Position numbers and translations under genes: made by a program
The notes under the pieces: generated by a model
Told to the model about the DNA's origin: nothing
Databases searched by the model: none
Seen by the model: the letters and a program-made list of their open reading frames with translations, nothing else
NCBI GenBank assembly: GCA_019843655.1
Contig: JACDQD010000011.1
Coordinates: forward strand, 16,968,604-17,032,603
Direction of reading: 5' to 3'
DNA: 64,000 bases
Source: Lethocerus indicus
Lineage: Eukaryota; Arthropoda; Insecta; Hemiptera; Belostomatidae
Shown here: piece after piece, positions 11,467 through 24,878 of the stretch
Layout of the letters: every line of letters begins with the position of its first letter
Position numbering within the stretch: the stretch's first letter is position 1

Positions 11467-13329
11467 TTCATTCAATAGTCTATCTTCTAATGAGATCGTC
11501 GTGTATCACTTGGCCAGTGTATTAAATTTGAAATATTCAAATATTATATGTATACACGCAATTTATTTTTTATCACTACGAGACTGAGTATCATTCGACC
11601 GGGAACTGGTAATCGTTTCTACCGATAAGGTGTAGTGTTCAGGTGTGCGAGTGCGGTATTACATATTCAAACCTATTATTTACAGTCATGCTTTTAATGT
11701 TAGTTTTTGAAGTCGGCTTTTAAAATACAGCGCGGCGGCTTTCATCCTCGGAAACCGACGAAATTCCTTACGAAGGCGACTTCGGTTTGAGTTTCACTCT
11801 TGCATTTCAGGTTAGTCCTGTTTTTTACCCCAGCGCTTTTGAGCGCAAGCACGCTTCTGACATGTTTATGAATTACGATAATTCTGGTGGGAAAAATAAA
11901 CCGAAAAGAAAGAGAGAGACTGCAAGAAGAGAGAAAAAAAAAAACTAGTAAATTAATATTCCCGCGACGTCGAAGTGCGCGTCGGTTCGCGCGTTCCAGG
12001 CGCGTTATTTATGTGCCCCGCGCATAATATTTACACACGGGCGGATGAGATGTAGTGTTATGCAGATAAGGACCGGGGCTAAGTTAGTTAAGCCCTCGGC
12101 TTGGCGGGGACTTGGCTTAGGTCGCGGTTAGCCCGTGTTGATGGGGGGGGGGAGAGCGGAGGACTTAGTTCATGAATATTGCCACCGGCGACAGATAATG
12201 AGCTCCCCGGACTTAAAGCCGACCTACCGGTAGGCTCTCCTGAGCACGAGCTACCGGAGTAGCTCTCGAAGTCGCGATACCGAGTTGTGCCGCGCTTAGA
12301 ATTTTCCCCGACGTTGGCTGGGGGCCCTAACGAGGCCCCTATCGCGTCTGATTTATACGGGATAGGCCCGAATTCGAGGAACATAATTTACATCGAGAAA
12401 ATTCCACCGATAACGACTCAATGGTCAGGTTAATGCGGCTCACTCAATCTCATCAATGCTCAATATCATTGGTTATTAGCCGACGGTGATTTTATTCCCC
12501 GTTTATCTTACGGCCGGTGTATTAAGCCATTGTTGATGTAGATTTAAATATTAGATATTTATTTTAAAATTCGAAAGAACCCCGATGAACGATAGAAAGG
12601 AATGCAATATTGCTCGAAGACTGATGGAATCGATCATTCCGGTCTATACGGTATCTACTTGTTTTGGCCTCTATTAAAATTTTTCTTCATCCTTTTTGTT
12701 AATTTTTTGTATTTGCTCTCAAGCACCAGCAGAATTCCGCGAATAAAGCACTTACGCCGGGTTGTTGCCGATGAGTTATCCACTGTTAATAAACAATGCT
12801 ACTAAGGTACTAAGTAACAGATTGACGTTTTAACCCTTTCCCTGTCCCAACTCCCTCCGATGTGTTATTAAATGTAAATCCATGTACAAGTCACAAACGG
12901 CGGATTATCCCATTGGGGACAATTGTAGGAAGCGTTCTTGTGACGATGAAAAATGTATAAGGTTACTAATTGGGCTCTCCAAGGACGGTGGGACTGTGAT
13001 GAGGATGATGGGCGTAGGTCCCCGGACCCAACGATTGGGCTCCCACTAATCGCGGGGCTCAATTACCGCGCTTAACTCCTACACGGAGAATATCAAATAT
13101 TAATTTATAAAACCGCTGTGTTCATATATATTTGAAACTTAAGGAGGTCCCGAAGAAGGGTTTAATTACGCTTAAATCGGCATCGTGTCCTGAGTTCGAC
13201 TTAAGAAGGGATCCTTTTGTCCTTTGTGTCCGGAGGATGTTGGCATTAGTCTTGGTGGAGAAGTATCACGAATTTCGGTTCACTTTCGAAATGACAGAAA
13301 GTAAGTACTCGGTTTAATAAAGGGAACTT
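11467..13329. other. non-coding DNA, no gene called
   Basis: No convincing exon. A 98-codon minus-strand open frame (12,088-12,384) is serine- and proline-rich and looks slightly protein-like, but it has no domain, no clear splice sites and no repeat support, so it is not called. The remainder is AT-rich unique sequence. Confidence 0.5.
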
Positions 13330-13372
13330 CTTCCGACGTTTCGGAACTCTTACTAGATCCAGCATCAGGGCC
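13330..13372 (-). ncRNA. second Penelope-type hammerhead-like motif, decayed
   Basis: On the minus strand CTGATGC (13,362-13,368) replaces CTGATGA, and the GTTCC, GAAACGTC end (13,335-13,347) is intact. The 5' strand of helix II has lost pairing. The match to the copy at 5077-5122 covers both ends of the motif, including the GAAG that follows. Probably inactive, because the A9 position is changed. Confidence 0.5.

Positions 13373-14842
<1,470 letters not shown>

Positions 14843-14903
<61 letters not shown>
14843..14903. repeat. (CT)n microsatellite, about 60 bp
   Basis: A CT dinucleotide run with C-rich interruptions at its start. Confidence 0.95.
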
Positions 14904-14905
<2 letters not shown>

Positions 14906-15325
14906 TCCACCTTATCGAGATATCCACCCGTCGAAGGGGCGAGCTGTCGACCTCCAATTATCACCATTATCTGCGCCCTGGGATCTCGGTCTGTTCACAC
15001 CGAGCGACAACCCGATTGATTCACAGGAGCGAGTGTCGCCGTTTATAAAAAAAACAAATGGAAGTATCAATCACCGCGTTAAAAAAACAACCTGCAGAAT
15101 ACAGTTGGCAATACCTGCTATCGGGTGGACGAGGATTGAAAAAATAGAGGAAATATTCACGAACAAATAACGAATATACTCTGCAATATGATTATATTTA
15201 GAATTGGAATTCACCCGATAGTCCAAAAAACATCCCTACCTATCTCAATTACATTCCAAAACACCAGAACATAGCCCGTTTTTTGGTCTGATTTTGCGGT
15301 TAAAAAACTACTTTTTAGACTTGAT
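14904..15325. other. non-coding DNA, no gene seen
   Basis: Unique AT-rich sequence up to the 5' break of the retrotransposon fragment. Confidence 0.5.
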
Positions 15326-15703
15326 TTGGGGTTACACCCAACAGCAGATTCGCTATCTTGGGCTCCACCTCGATAAACGAGTCACGTGAAATCCCCACAC
15401 CCGACTCAAAAGAATCGACTTGAACAGAAAATTTGGACTCTAATTTCTAAAACGGACATCGAAATTGACCTTAAGTAAGCTATGGGGTTCCACAGCGACA
15501 TCCGACATCGCTCGCATCCAGAGATTCCAGTCAAAAGTCCTTCGCTCCGTCCTTAATGCTCCCCCCGGTATGTTTCTAACCGCACAATCCACCATGACCT
15601 CAACATACCCCGACAGTCGACGAAGTCGCGAAATCCCGGTTCCCGAAGTTCCACTCCCGCAGTTGATTGTGCAAAATAAAAAAAGTTAATAAAAAAAGAC
15701 TTT
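15326..15703 (+). pseudogene. jockey-type non-LTR retrotransposon, 3' fragment (broken RT)
   Basis: The plus strand encodes the C-terminal end of a jockey-clade reverse transcriptase in pieces. RYLGLHLDKR lies near 15,350, then LKRIDLNRKF near 15,410, then LWGSTATSDIARIQRFQSK (15,483-15,540), a signature of this family just after the palm domain. TGA and TAA stops and frameshifts interrupt it, including a shift around the usual APWYVSN region, which is garbled to a proline-rich run. The 3' end is A-rich (GCAAAATAAAAAAAG, near 15,671-15,686), as expected for target-primed insertion. It is 5' truncated and cannot be functional. Related copies lie on the minus strand at 44,628-45,660 and 54,174-55,035. 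Confidence 0.85.
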
Positions 15704-16333
15704 TTTGCCCTGATTTTGCCCCTCTCGGCCCACAGTGCTGACACTCTGCTTCGGTCGCCGAACGATGCGATATCTCGTATGTCCCGCGTACATAATTCGA
15801 CTATTCAATTTTAGTACTGTGAACGTGTCCGTCGTAAAATTATCGGATATCGTTTTTCGTAATACGGAAAAATATTTTTTCTCTCCCAATCGGAAATTCC
15901 TGTCGGGCCTGTAATCGGCCAATTCGGCGAGTCCTACCGTCGGCTGGCGAAAAGCCGGAAACCGGCTGGTATAATTGGGGCTGGTTTTTCGCCCGGATGA
16001 TAACACTTATTAGGGCAGGCTAGTTATCCTAACCAACGGCCCATTTGCCATGAATGAGAAGCGCCCGAATCGGTTACTGTTAGTCGGGATGGGAAAAGGT
16101 CGAACGTCAGACTGAAACCCCCCATACCATCAGGGGTAATGGGTCCCCTTCTTCGTGGGTATGGAAATTACTCGCCATTTAAGAGCCGGCGGGTTAATGG
16201 CCTACCGGTCAACCCCGATAGCTTAATTTGTCCCCTACGCAAGGGTTACACGGGTTAAAACGCCTCCCGCGAAATGCCCCCATCACGAACAATAATAAAT
16301 TTCTCCGGGTGAAATTCCTGGGCGGAATAAAAC
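15704..16333. other. non-coding DNA, no gene seen
   Basis: Overlapping small open frames on both strands without coding character. No repeats recognised. Confidence 0.5.
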
Positions 16334-16369
16334 ATTAGTCCCGGTTGCAGCCGAGAACCGGTCTAGCAT
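16334..16369 (+). repeat. decayed hammerhead-like motif, 3' half
   Basis: GCCGAGAACCGGTCTAGC keeps the ACCGGT, C, TAGC end of the family. The CTGANGA half is lost. It is probably a dead copy. Confidence 0.35.
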
Positions 16370-17230
16370 AAAACCGAACGAATTCAGGATTTCAGTACCT
16401 CGAGGTTAAATTCATTATCGCAGTTTTCCGTCCCCGTCGAACGGGACCGGTTTCGGTTTTACGCTCCGATTGATAAACACTGTGAAAAGGCTCGAAAAAA
16501 TCGTTACGACGTCGAATATTGTGATCCATGGAGAGATTTTCGGTTGTCGATTAATGCCACAACCTCAGTCGGAGCTGGACTTTTTTGCTCGCCGGTCCCC
16601 CCCCCCCCAGCCGAAGGAGCGGCCCGAAGAGACGTGATTGAAATGTTCGAACGTTCTCCAAAGTCGGGGCGCGCTCTGAATTTAATTACGGCGACCTCCG
16701 CGCTACCGGCCCATTGTTTGCCCAAATAAATTACGCTTTCGAAAACCTTCCCCCCTCCCCGCCTTTTTATTTTTGGAACTCGCGAGAGGAAAACACACTA
16801 CGCCGCCCCCGGCCACACGGTAGGATTTATGTGGCCCGCGAATGGGTCTCGATTTTTCCGCTCTCTGACCCATTCTTCTCCTGTAGAGAGACTTCGTGTA
16901 GGACTGAACAAATGGCCGGCTCCGGAAAGTGATTAATCTGCGGCCGCTGACGAAACCCGCGTATTTACATATGACCGACTCTCCACGGGAGGGCCGGAGC
17001 TGTACGCGGAATTTTTCTTTTCCCGAGCCCCGAATATAATGTAGAACGCGAGAGCTTCTATTGAGTTTGATTACGTCTTTTTGTCGGACGCGTAGGGGCA
17101 CTTGGCAAAGAAATAACCGCAGCGGCATCTGTCTTTCGCGTCTGCATGGCTTCGCTTAGAAATCTGCGAGAAACGAACAACGAAGAGGAATCAAAGTAAG
17201 GCTGAAGACATGATTCCTCACGTCGGTTTG
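16370..17230. other. non-coding DNA, no gene seen
   Basis: A short C-run near 16,600 and GC-richer stretches, with open frames on both strands. None has a domain or splice context. Confidence 0.5.
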
Positions 17231-17252
17231 GTTCGTGTCATCTTCAGTAGGG
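17231..17252 (-). repeat. decayed hammerhead-like motif, 5' half
   Basis: On the minus strand CCTA, CTGAAGATGACACGAAC keeps the first half of the family consensus. The GAAACCGGTC end is not preserved. Confidence 0.3.
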
Positions 17253-17622
17253 TTTTTGTCGAGATGAACTACGTTATTCCAAACGACCAATGATTTGGAC
17301 AGAACCGTGTCGATTTAGAATTCTGTCAGGACAAAAATACTACGTCTAATTGAACCAAATGAAGGAGTGGAAGATCGTATCGCCGATTTGATGATTTCCG
17401 CAACAACGGGCGTAGGAAATCGTCAAATCTGGAAATGAACTGAAGTAGAGATTCGCGAATAACATTCACGAAAGCCAATCTGACGTCTGAATGGCTTGAA
17501 AAGAAAAAAACTGCCCCTCAGAGTATGCAAAATCCCAAGGGTGAATAATGCGCTGGGGTATTCTAGGTGTCTTGTTTCCAAAGTTATCTGCTTCTCTTAT
17601 CAAACGCGTCGTCCACCGCCGA
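17253..17622. other. non-coding DNA, no gene seen
   Basis: Unique sequence leading to the trinucleotide repeat. No gene recognised. Confidence 0.5.
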
Positions 17623-17663
17623 TGTTGTTGTTGTTGTTGTTGTTGTTGCTGTTGTTGGTGTTG
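17623..17663. repeat. (TTG)n trinucleotide repeat
   Basis: About 13 TTG units with two interruptions. The minus strand reads as a glutamine run and the plus strand as a cysteine run. Neither frame is embedded in a convincing protein, so it is called a microsatellite and not a coding repeat. Confidence 0.9.
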
Positions 17664-20460
17664 TCCCCCCATTAAAGTTGATGAGCCCGTTCGGCGGCTA
17701 AGTCACGGGCCGCGAATAAGAGACCGCCCATTCCGCCTTCCGTTGGCCGATGTGGACCTCTTCGAAATATTAAAGTCTCTACAGCAGAGGTGAAAACTGA
17801 TATCCGAATAAGATAATATAATAAAATTATAGCCCTATAGCCTATTAGGTCGTCTGTTAGACAGGTTTCGGATTTTCGTCGGAGTAGCCGCGGTCATTAC
17901 TTTAATAATAAACCAATTACAATTCCGTCAGATAAGTAGTGATTTTACACATCGGCTGTCATTGGAAATAAAATGATTTGAATATTTCGAATTTTCGTCT
18001 ACTACTTTATATAGTTCCATTTTTTACACACACTGAAAAGCGTATTAGGGTTTTCCCTCTACGAGTGCTCGGTAACGAGGCACTTGTGTCCATAACGAAG
18101 AAAAACCAACGTCAAGAAGTGGACCCACCATTAACAAGTTGTTGTTAATGAACCATAGTTAATGAAAGCATAGTTTCAAAAGTCGAAAAAACTAAAACTG
18201 TCTATTATATAAGCATATACCAGCAGCGGAGATACCTCGCTTATGCGCGTTCACCTCAGGCCCCTCCCGTATCTTAAAAACTGGTTTTTATTTTTCAATC
18301 TTTTCACCTTGAGCGCCCCGTGACATACTCACTAATGTCTCAATAATTAATTTAAGTAGTATTAATTCAAACGTTTTCTTCAATATCCTCTTTCCACTCT
18401 GTCCCTCATCCGAATATCTGGTTTCCTGACGTTCAATTTTTCCACTTTCAATTTCGTTCATCGCTTTCGAGGCTTAGCGCTGGAAAACCGCGTACAAGGC
18501 CGGAGATGTACGGCGACGTGTAACAGGAATGAACGTGTAAAAAGAGTAAACAGCGAGAAGGACATTAAATTAGGCGAAGCTCGTCCGTAACGGGGAACCG
18601 ATAATTGGCCAATATAAGGAGCACCGAGTGGATGTTACCGACAAGTCGGGAAGGTGCCAATTACTGCATATCTCGGACGGGATTTGCACCTGGCCAAATT
18701 TATTGCATCCCAACGGATAAATTGGTAAATTACGACGTCTGGAAATATTAATCAAGTATTAATTTCGCCCTCGGTGCTGTGGGCGGGCGGGCGGGGGTTG
18801 GGGAATTTCAAGGCAAAAAGACTACATACACATTTTCTTCCAGTCCGACTCCTCTCTGGCTAGTTAATGTCTTGTAGACGGACAAAAACACGTCTCTGCT
18901 ACTTCACGGTTCGTAATTTTCAAAATCCGGAAGTGCTTTTCTCCGTCCTCAGTAGCGTTTTCGTCTCAAGTAGCGTCCTCAAGTTCGTCTATATCGCTCC
19001 CGGTCATGGACAATTAAAAAGTGTTACCCCAATCTGAAATATAGGAGGACCTTCTGGGATTGATAATGAGTTTATGCGCGATTCAGTGGCAAAAAAATCC
19101 TGGAATCGTCGCCACTTAAAGCAACTTGGATATATTTATTACAGTGCTGAATATATACTTCGTAATATTTAATATATTTCGGAATTTAGATTTAATTTAT
19201 GATTTGGTTTCCAATTAATTTAATTGAAATTGAAGTTAGACGTACAAATTTCAGAAGGACGTTCCGACGATACATTTCCATAATTAATCATAATATATGC
19301 GCGTCCTAGTGAATACCTTCAGTGGTAGGCCATCCATCAGACCAAAATGGATTGCAGCGACGGCCCCTGTTTTCACAATAATAATAAACCCCGAGACCAA
19401 TTAAATCGAACCCTCAATCGGGGGCTCCGGGGGCCGGCAATTACCGGTTTTATTGCACCCGGATGATTAATGATTCATTACGTGGATAAATAATTAACGT
19501 TTCTGTTTGTCTTGTTTTTCTTTATTCGTGTTTTTTTTTTGTTTGCCTACCCCGCGTCGTCCCGCCCGAAGATTTATGTAGAGGAGAGCAGAAGAAGGAC
19601 CGGAGGCGGGAAGGAAGAAAGGGAAAGAGGAAAATAAGAATCGGGGCTAAGAAAATAAGAAATCGCATTTTTAACGGTCGTGTAATTAGGGCCCGTTTGT
19701 ATACCGGGTTATTTTTGGGCAATTCGGTGTGCAGATCGCACCCGGTGGCCGTTCACAGGACGGCAATTATTCGGATAACTTGTCGCGGTTTCAATAACGA
19801 AGATTTATGACCGGCGAAGATGTAAACATTCAAATAAATAATGAAAAATAAATTCCATCACGAAGTTTCGGGCCTGCTGTCCACGGAAATGCGTCCAATT
19901 GTGGAAATCGACTTGGTCCATTTCAGAGAGCTATGTACAAAGTGAAAACTCCGTTTTATGTCATTTTCCCCCGTGCAAGTTACTAAACCCGGTCTAGTTC
20001 AAGACGAAATAGACAGGGATGCAAAAAAGACAAAATTAAGTTTTGTGGACTCTGACCTTCATTACTTTTCAACCCCTCCAGGTATAAAAAATATATGATA
20101 CTCGTTGTGAAAAGTCTATTTTTCAGTGTTGTAGGCACACACGTTGCTATCGGCATTGGCAGTTTTTTCTATTTCTCCTCGTCTTCATGTCTACTTCGTG
20201 TTGTTTTTGTGGTCGATATAGGTTCGACAAGTTGTCGACCAACAAGAGCCAACAAGATGTCGAGTTTTATCTGGGCGGTTGACGGTCTCTACGAGGTTTT
20301 TCTTTTACAGCAGAAAATCTGCTTTCAACCCAAAGCACGACCTGCCGCTTGGGTACAGTGTTAGGTTATTGGTGTAATGTCAGGAACCGATTCAAATTAC
20401 AAATATTTGGGAAAAATACTTGGAATTATAATTTTATGACTGTTGGGCTCCGAGGTTCGA
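17664..20460. other. non-coding DNA with sparse motif relics
   Basis: No exon seen. It contains a decayed hammerhead-like 5' half on the minus strand at 18,936-18,957 (GCTACTGAGGACGGA), a short ACCCGGTCTAG match near 19,985, a G-rich tract with G-quadruplex spacing at 18,781-18,803, and a small TTAACAA/TTGTTAA inverted repeat at 18,131-18,148. Confidence 0.5.
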
Positions 20461-20494
20461 ATTACTGAACATGGGGAGAAGCCGAAACTCAGAA
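20461..20494 (+). ncRNA. hammerhead-like motif, decayed
   Basis: TTACTGAACATGGGGAGAAG, then CCGAAACTC. It keeps CTGAA, a hairpin region ending in GCC, and GAAAC, but the GGTCTAGC end is replaced. It matches the GGGGAGAAGCC sub-variant also seen at 61,801. Confidence 0.35.
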
Positions 20495-22001
20495 AATTCT
20501 AAAGTCGGGCACGGCTTCAGTATTCCACACACGGATGATATTTTCCACTAATAATACCAGTGAAGGTATACATTATACTTTAATATTGCAAAGTGTTAAA
20601 GTGATAAGTGTCAATATTTGACGGTTTCAATATTTTCAATGCCCTCCCTTAATTAGGAGGGTGTCAAATTCGTTACTGCTGTTCGAATAAACTCATCATA
20701 AAGTCGACCGTGTAAACTTCATTAGCGTGTAAACCTCTTACCCCGTAGGTTTTTTTTCAAATACAATTTCCGCGTCGTCATAAATATGTTTTAAGCGACC
20801 GAATACAACAACTCGAACAGACTATATCGGCCTACGCACGTTCGAAACGTTCGCCCCCTAATGACGGGTTTCACTCGGCTATCGCGATCAATTACCGAAT
20901 GATGAATTAATAAACGGCCGGTCGGCAACATTAATTGTTCAAAAGTGGCGGGGATAATAAAACGCGAAGTGAAAATATGTTAAATCGTCGCCTATAGGCC
21001 GGAATGGGGGGGGGGGGGTGGGGGGCGGGGGGAGAAGAAAAAAAAACGGGAAAATAAATCGGCCGGAGACGAATAATTGATCGATAACTCGATACTACGT
21101 CTTATATTATGTGCGGGGTCGGTCCCGAGGGCCGAGATATTACGGCCGGGTCCGATCCCCGTCCAGGGAGGAAGACCGGCAATTATTCGTATAACTTGTC
21201 AGCGAGACTTATAACGGCTTAACCGATCGATAAATTGCGAGGCATTAATCAAAAAAATTGTTCTTTCTCCTCCTTTTTTTTCATTTCTTTTTGTTTTAAG
21301 TTTTCGATTTTTTAATTTTATTTTTTGTTGATCGCCGCCCTTCCGGAGAAATCCGAAACAGAGATCCGCCCCCCTCCGCGACCTCCGAATTGGCCGTAAT
21401 TGGCGGGTCCGGCAGATTGAGATTTACGAGCGGGAAATTGAATTAGTTCCAAACCGCAATTTCTATCGCAAAATGATCTTCTTTGTTCCTCCTTTTTTCT
21501 CGATATTCCCTCGTGTTTCGCTCTGTATAAATCTCTCCTCTCTCTCTCTCTCTCTCTTTCTTTTATCGCACGAAATAAATTAGAAAAAACCGTTTTATCG
21601 GGACACGCAAATCGCGTAAAAAATTTGAAATTTAAACGGTACGATTCGATCGTAATTCAATGTGAAATTGGTTTTCCGGCGTTTAATCCCGGACCGCTTC
21701 ATTATTAACGCCCTCCGATCGGTGTTTCGTTTACGAAAATATGTTCAGCGGCATATGTCGCTATCGTCGTTGCTCAGTTACTGACCGGGGGTGAAAAGTC
21801 GAAAACTATTTCATCAAATAATCGTGGTGACGGTCCAGTTTTACTATCGATATACAGTGAATGTTTCAATTTCGTATTATCTGACGTGTACGGACATTAC
21901 CGGCTGAATAAATGAATGGCAAAAGTCTGTCCGGATATCTTTAATAAATTTTTAGCATGTCGCCTGGAGCGTACCAATGTCGAATGAATGAGTGATGGGG
22001 G

Positions 22002-22056
<55 letters not shown>

Positions 22057-22667
22057 AGTTAAGTTGAAGTTTCCCAAACAAAAAAAATTAAACGTTTAAT
22101 GAACCCCGCGAGCCCAAGATGTATGGGCCGAGCTCCGGAAATTGCCCAATTCGATGAGAATTAACTGCACAAAAAAAAAAAAGAAAACAGAAAGCGGAAG
22201 CAAATTGTTGAAAATAAAATAAATAATTACGACCTATCGAGCCTTCAATATCTCCAATATCGAATGGTTATCAATCATTGATTGGATTGACAATAAAATA
22301 TCGACCGGACATGGGAATGAAACCGGAGGACCGGTTAGTGTAAACAATTATGCCGCCCGATTATCATAATATATTTTATGTTAATTTCGATATAATGACC
22401 TATAATGATCGTAATCTGGGGGAAATTGCAGATTGAATTAATTTTTGCAACGGCCCCTGCAAAATATCGACATTATTGGTTACAGAATGCGAGAATAACA
22501 TTATTTGATAGATTTGATGCTATTAAGCCTTGAAAAGAATCTACCTATAATTTGTGTAGTCATATTTACATTATTGTGAGCCCGTCAGTGATTTTGCTCG
22601 ATCTTTATATAATAATTTAATATCTTGAAACTTGATGTATTGAATTCCTTTCATAGCACTTTTTTGG
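20495..22667. other. non-coding DNA with microsatellites and a G-rich tract
   Basis: Holds a G-rich run at 21,006-21,032 (13 G, then GGGGGG blocks), a CT microsatellite near 21,532-21,559 and a GA microsatellite at 22,005-22,054. A very decayed motif (GTTACTGACCGGGGG, then TCGAAAAC) lies near 21,778-21,805. No gene. Confidence 0.5.
22005..22054. repeat. (GA)n microsatellite, 50 bp
   Basis: A pure GA dinucleotide run. Confidence 0.97.
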
Positions 22668-23046
22668 GCCAATTATGCGTCTAAAATTGCCATTTTTGGA
22701 CTGAAAACCGCAATTTTAGGGCAATTTTGCGTCTAAAACCCCTTTTTTGGCAAAAAACCGCATTTTCGGGCTAATTTCGCGTCTAAAAATGCTATTTTTG
22801 AACCTAAAAACAGCAGTTTCGGGCCAATTTTGCGTCTAAAAATGCTATTTGTCGTCCTAAAAGCCACATTTTCGGGCCAATTTTGCGTCTAAAAATGCCA
22901 TTTTTGAGCCTAAAAGCCGCATTTTCGGGCCAATTTTGCGTCTAAAAATAACATTTTTGGCCCTAAAAACTGTGTTTTTCGGCCAATTTTCTTCTAAAAA
23001 CCGATTTTGGGCCTAAAAAGCGCATTTCCGGCTAAAATTCGTTTAT
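22668..23046. repeat. 53-bp minisatellite, about seven copies
   Basis: The anchor GCGTCTAAAA starts at 22,677, 22,729, 22,779, 22,832, 22,885 and 22,938, with a decayed seventh copy near 22,991. The spacing is therefore 52, 50, 53, 53 and 53 bp. Each unit contains two similar half-units of about 26 bp (CTAAAAATGCCATTTTTG and CCTAAAAGCCGCATTTTCGG), each with local A-run/T-run dyad symmetry, so the array probably grew from a shorter repeat. The outer units are the most diverged. It encodes nothing. Units are contiguous, so it is not a CRISPR array. Confidence 0.92.
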
Positions 23047-23814
23047 TGGAAAAAATGGGCACATTTTGTTCTCATCCCCTATTTTCTGCTTCTGGATAAG
23101 CAAGACTCGAGTTCTTTCGTATCTTCAGTAAAATAATGAGGTACTAACGCTACTGTTAATCCTTTCATTCTACTATACACACACACATATATTTTTGGGG
23201 TTATTCTTCGAATCTGTTCCTTTGGTAAAGGTGTTGCTCTGCGAACTTGAAGAATTCACGTCGCCCGCCCGTGTTTTTATCGGAATATTTTATGTTTCCA
23301 GTCAGTGCGGGCATTGTCGGAACATAAATAATTCAATTGGGGGACTCTATTTTAGAGATTTGAGTCACGGGCGCCGGGTACACTGCGTTTTCCAGGCTTC
23401 TTGACAGCTCCCGAACGTGACGCTACTCGGAACAATGGGGAGAATGAATTTTAAAACAGTACGGTGGTCGAACTGTTATTCAAAGAAAATCGTGTACAAA
23501 ACGGTTAAATATTCAATACGGAACAGAACTTTCGCAATTATCACTAACTTCCGGTAGGCTGAATTGGAAGGGTTTTTGCCCTTTACTTTAGGGAACCTGG
23601 GGGACATCAGGATCCGACCCTATCGGCTCATACTAATTTTGAAGCTGACGGGCTGCATAAAATACACTGGTTAAAATTATCGATAAAAAAATTCTTATAA
23701 TTTGAATTAAATATTCGTCCAAAGGGGCCATAAGATTTTATTCAAAAATAAGTTCTACCCTGATCGAGCCTTGGTAATCGTGTCAACCTATTGTACTGTA
23801 TACTGCAAGCAGAA
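23047..23814. other. non-coding DNA, no gene seen
   Basis: Unique sequence following the minisatellite. The short plus-strand open frame at 23,195-23,404 has no recognisable feature. Confidence 0.5.
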
Positions 23815-23850
23815 TGCTACTGAAGACGTGGAGAAGCCCAAACCGTAAGG
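23815..23850 (+). ncRNA. hammerhead-like motif, decayed 3' end
   Basis: GCTA, CTGAAGA, a 12-nt region ending in GCC, then CAAACCG where GAAACCG is expected. Upstream it shares AGAATGCTACTGA with GGAATGCTACTGA of the copy at 51,991. The G12-to-C change would abolish a hammerhead core. Confidence 0.4.
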
Positions 23851-24841
23851 GACAATGGCTGTGCCGTTTCCGCGTCCAATCAGGCGTAGGAAATACGGCG
23901 GGGCGTTGAACCCGGCGGTGAATTATTATATCGGCACTCGGCAATTAACGTTAGTTATTTAATTATAAGGTTTGCCGTTTTTCTCAGATTTACGACCGCC
24001 AACGGATAAAATACCGGCTTTGCCACCACGTTGCCGGATAATTACGCCGGTAATAAAGGGAGAATTGTACGGTCGATAACCGCTTTCTGAGGGGTGCTGG
24101 GCGGGGCGGGGGAGAAAAACCACGATAAGGCCAAATCCAAATTGAAGATGGAGAGATGCTGGATCTACTGGACCAGGGCGGAGAGAGAGAGAGAGAGGGA
24201 GAGAGAGAGGGAGAGAGAGAGAGAGAGAGGAGAGACTTGAAGGAGCGGCATCGGGATCGAGAGTAAAGCTATTTAAACATTAAAAGATCCGCTCTCAAAC
24301 GGAACCGAGAAGCGAAACGTACAACGTTCGCAGCCAATAAACCATTCAGGCGGAAAGATCAAATCCTGAAGATCAAATGAAATTTCCGAAACACTTTTTA
24401 TGATTCAGCGACATGGTCGACTTTATCTGCAGGCAGACGACACCGGATAAAAAAAATCAATACGCTACTTTCATTGAGTCTTTTTCATTAGCTTCATCAT
24501 GAACGATCGAATATTAACAGTCCAATGAATATAAACGAAGCGTTCTCGTCGAACGGGACATTCAGAATGAAAATTTAAATGTGGGGCAATTTAAATAGAC
24601 GGATTCGCGCAGTCAAATCGGGAAGTGTTCGTATCATTAGGTCTGCAAATATGCGCCGATAGAACGCGTGATGAAATTACACATTGATATTGCCGTAGCG
24701 TAAACAATTTTTTTCTTATTTTTGTACAATTACAGAGTTTGCTCCGTGGGCAAAATAGAGATTAATACGGAGTCATGTTTTCTTTCGGTACATTTGAATT
24801 TTGCAAATACAAATTTCCACTTCCACAGAACAAGTCTGACC
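23851..24841. other. non-coding DNA with a GA tract and a G-rich tract
   Basis: A G-rich tract at 24,090-24,113 and an imperfect GA microsatellite at 24,181-24,233. No gene seen. Confidence 0.5.
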
Positions 24842-24878
24842 GCTACTGAAGACGGCGAGCGGCCGAAACAGTTCTAGC
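24842..24878 (+). ncRNA. hammerhead-like motif, nearly intact
   Basis: CGCTA/TAGCG gives a 5-bp helix I. CTGAAGA is followed by one unpaired C, GGC, a 5-nt loop and GCC, then GAAAC. Helix III is altered (ACAGTTC in place of ACCGGTC). It is the same 37-nt length as the intact copies at 63.4 and 63.6 kb. Confidence 0.5.

Noticed and set aside
12088..12384. Serine/proline-rich 98-codon minus-strand frame
   Set aside because: Slightly protein-like, but without splice sites, homology or neighbours. Left uncalled.
17466..17793. Polyglutamine or polycysteine protein
   Set aside because: Due to the TTG repeat. Flanking residues look random on both strands.
20440..20480. tRNA or SINE B-box (GGTTCGAATTA)
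   Set aside because: No cloverleaf, no A-box at the right distance, and the B-box end does not match.
22668..23046. CRISPR array
   Set aside because: Units are contiguous 53-bp repeats without unique spacers, and the sequence is eukaryotic.
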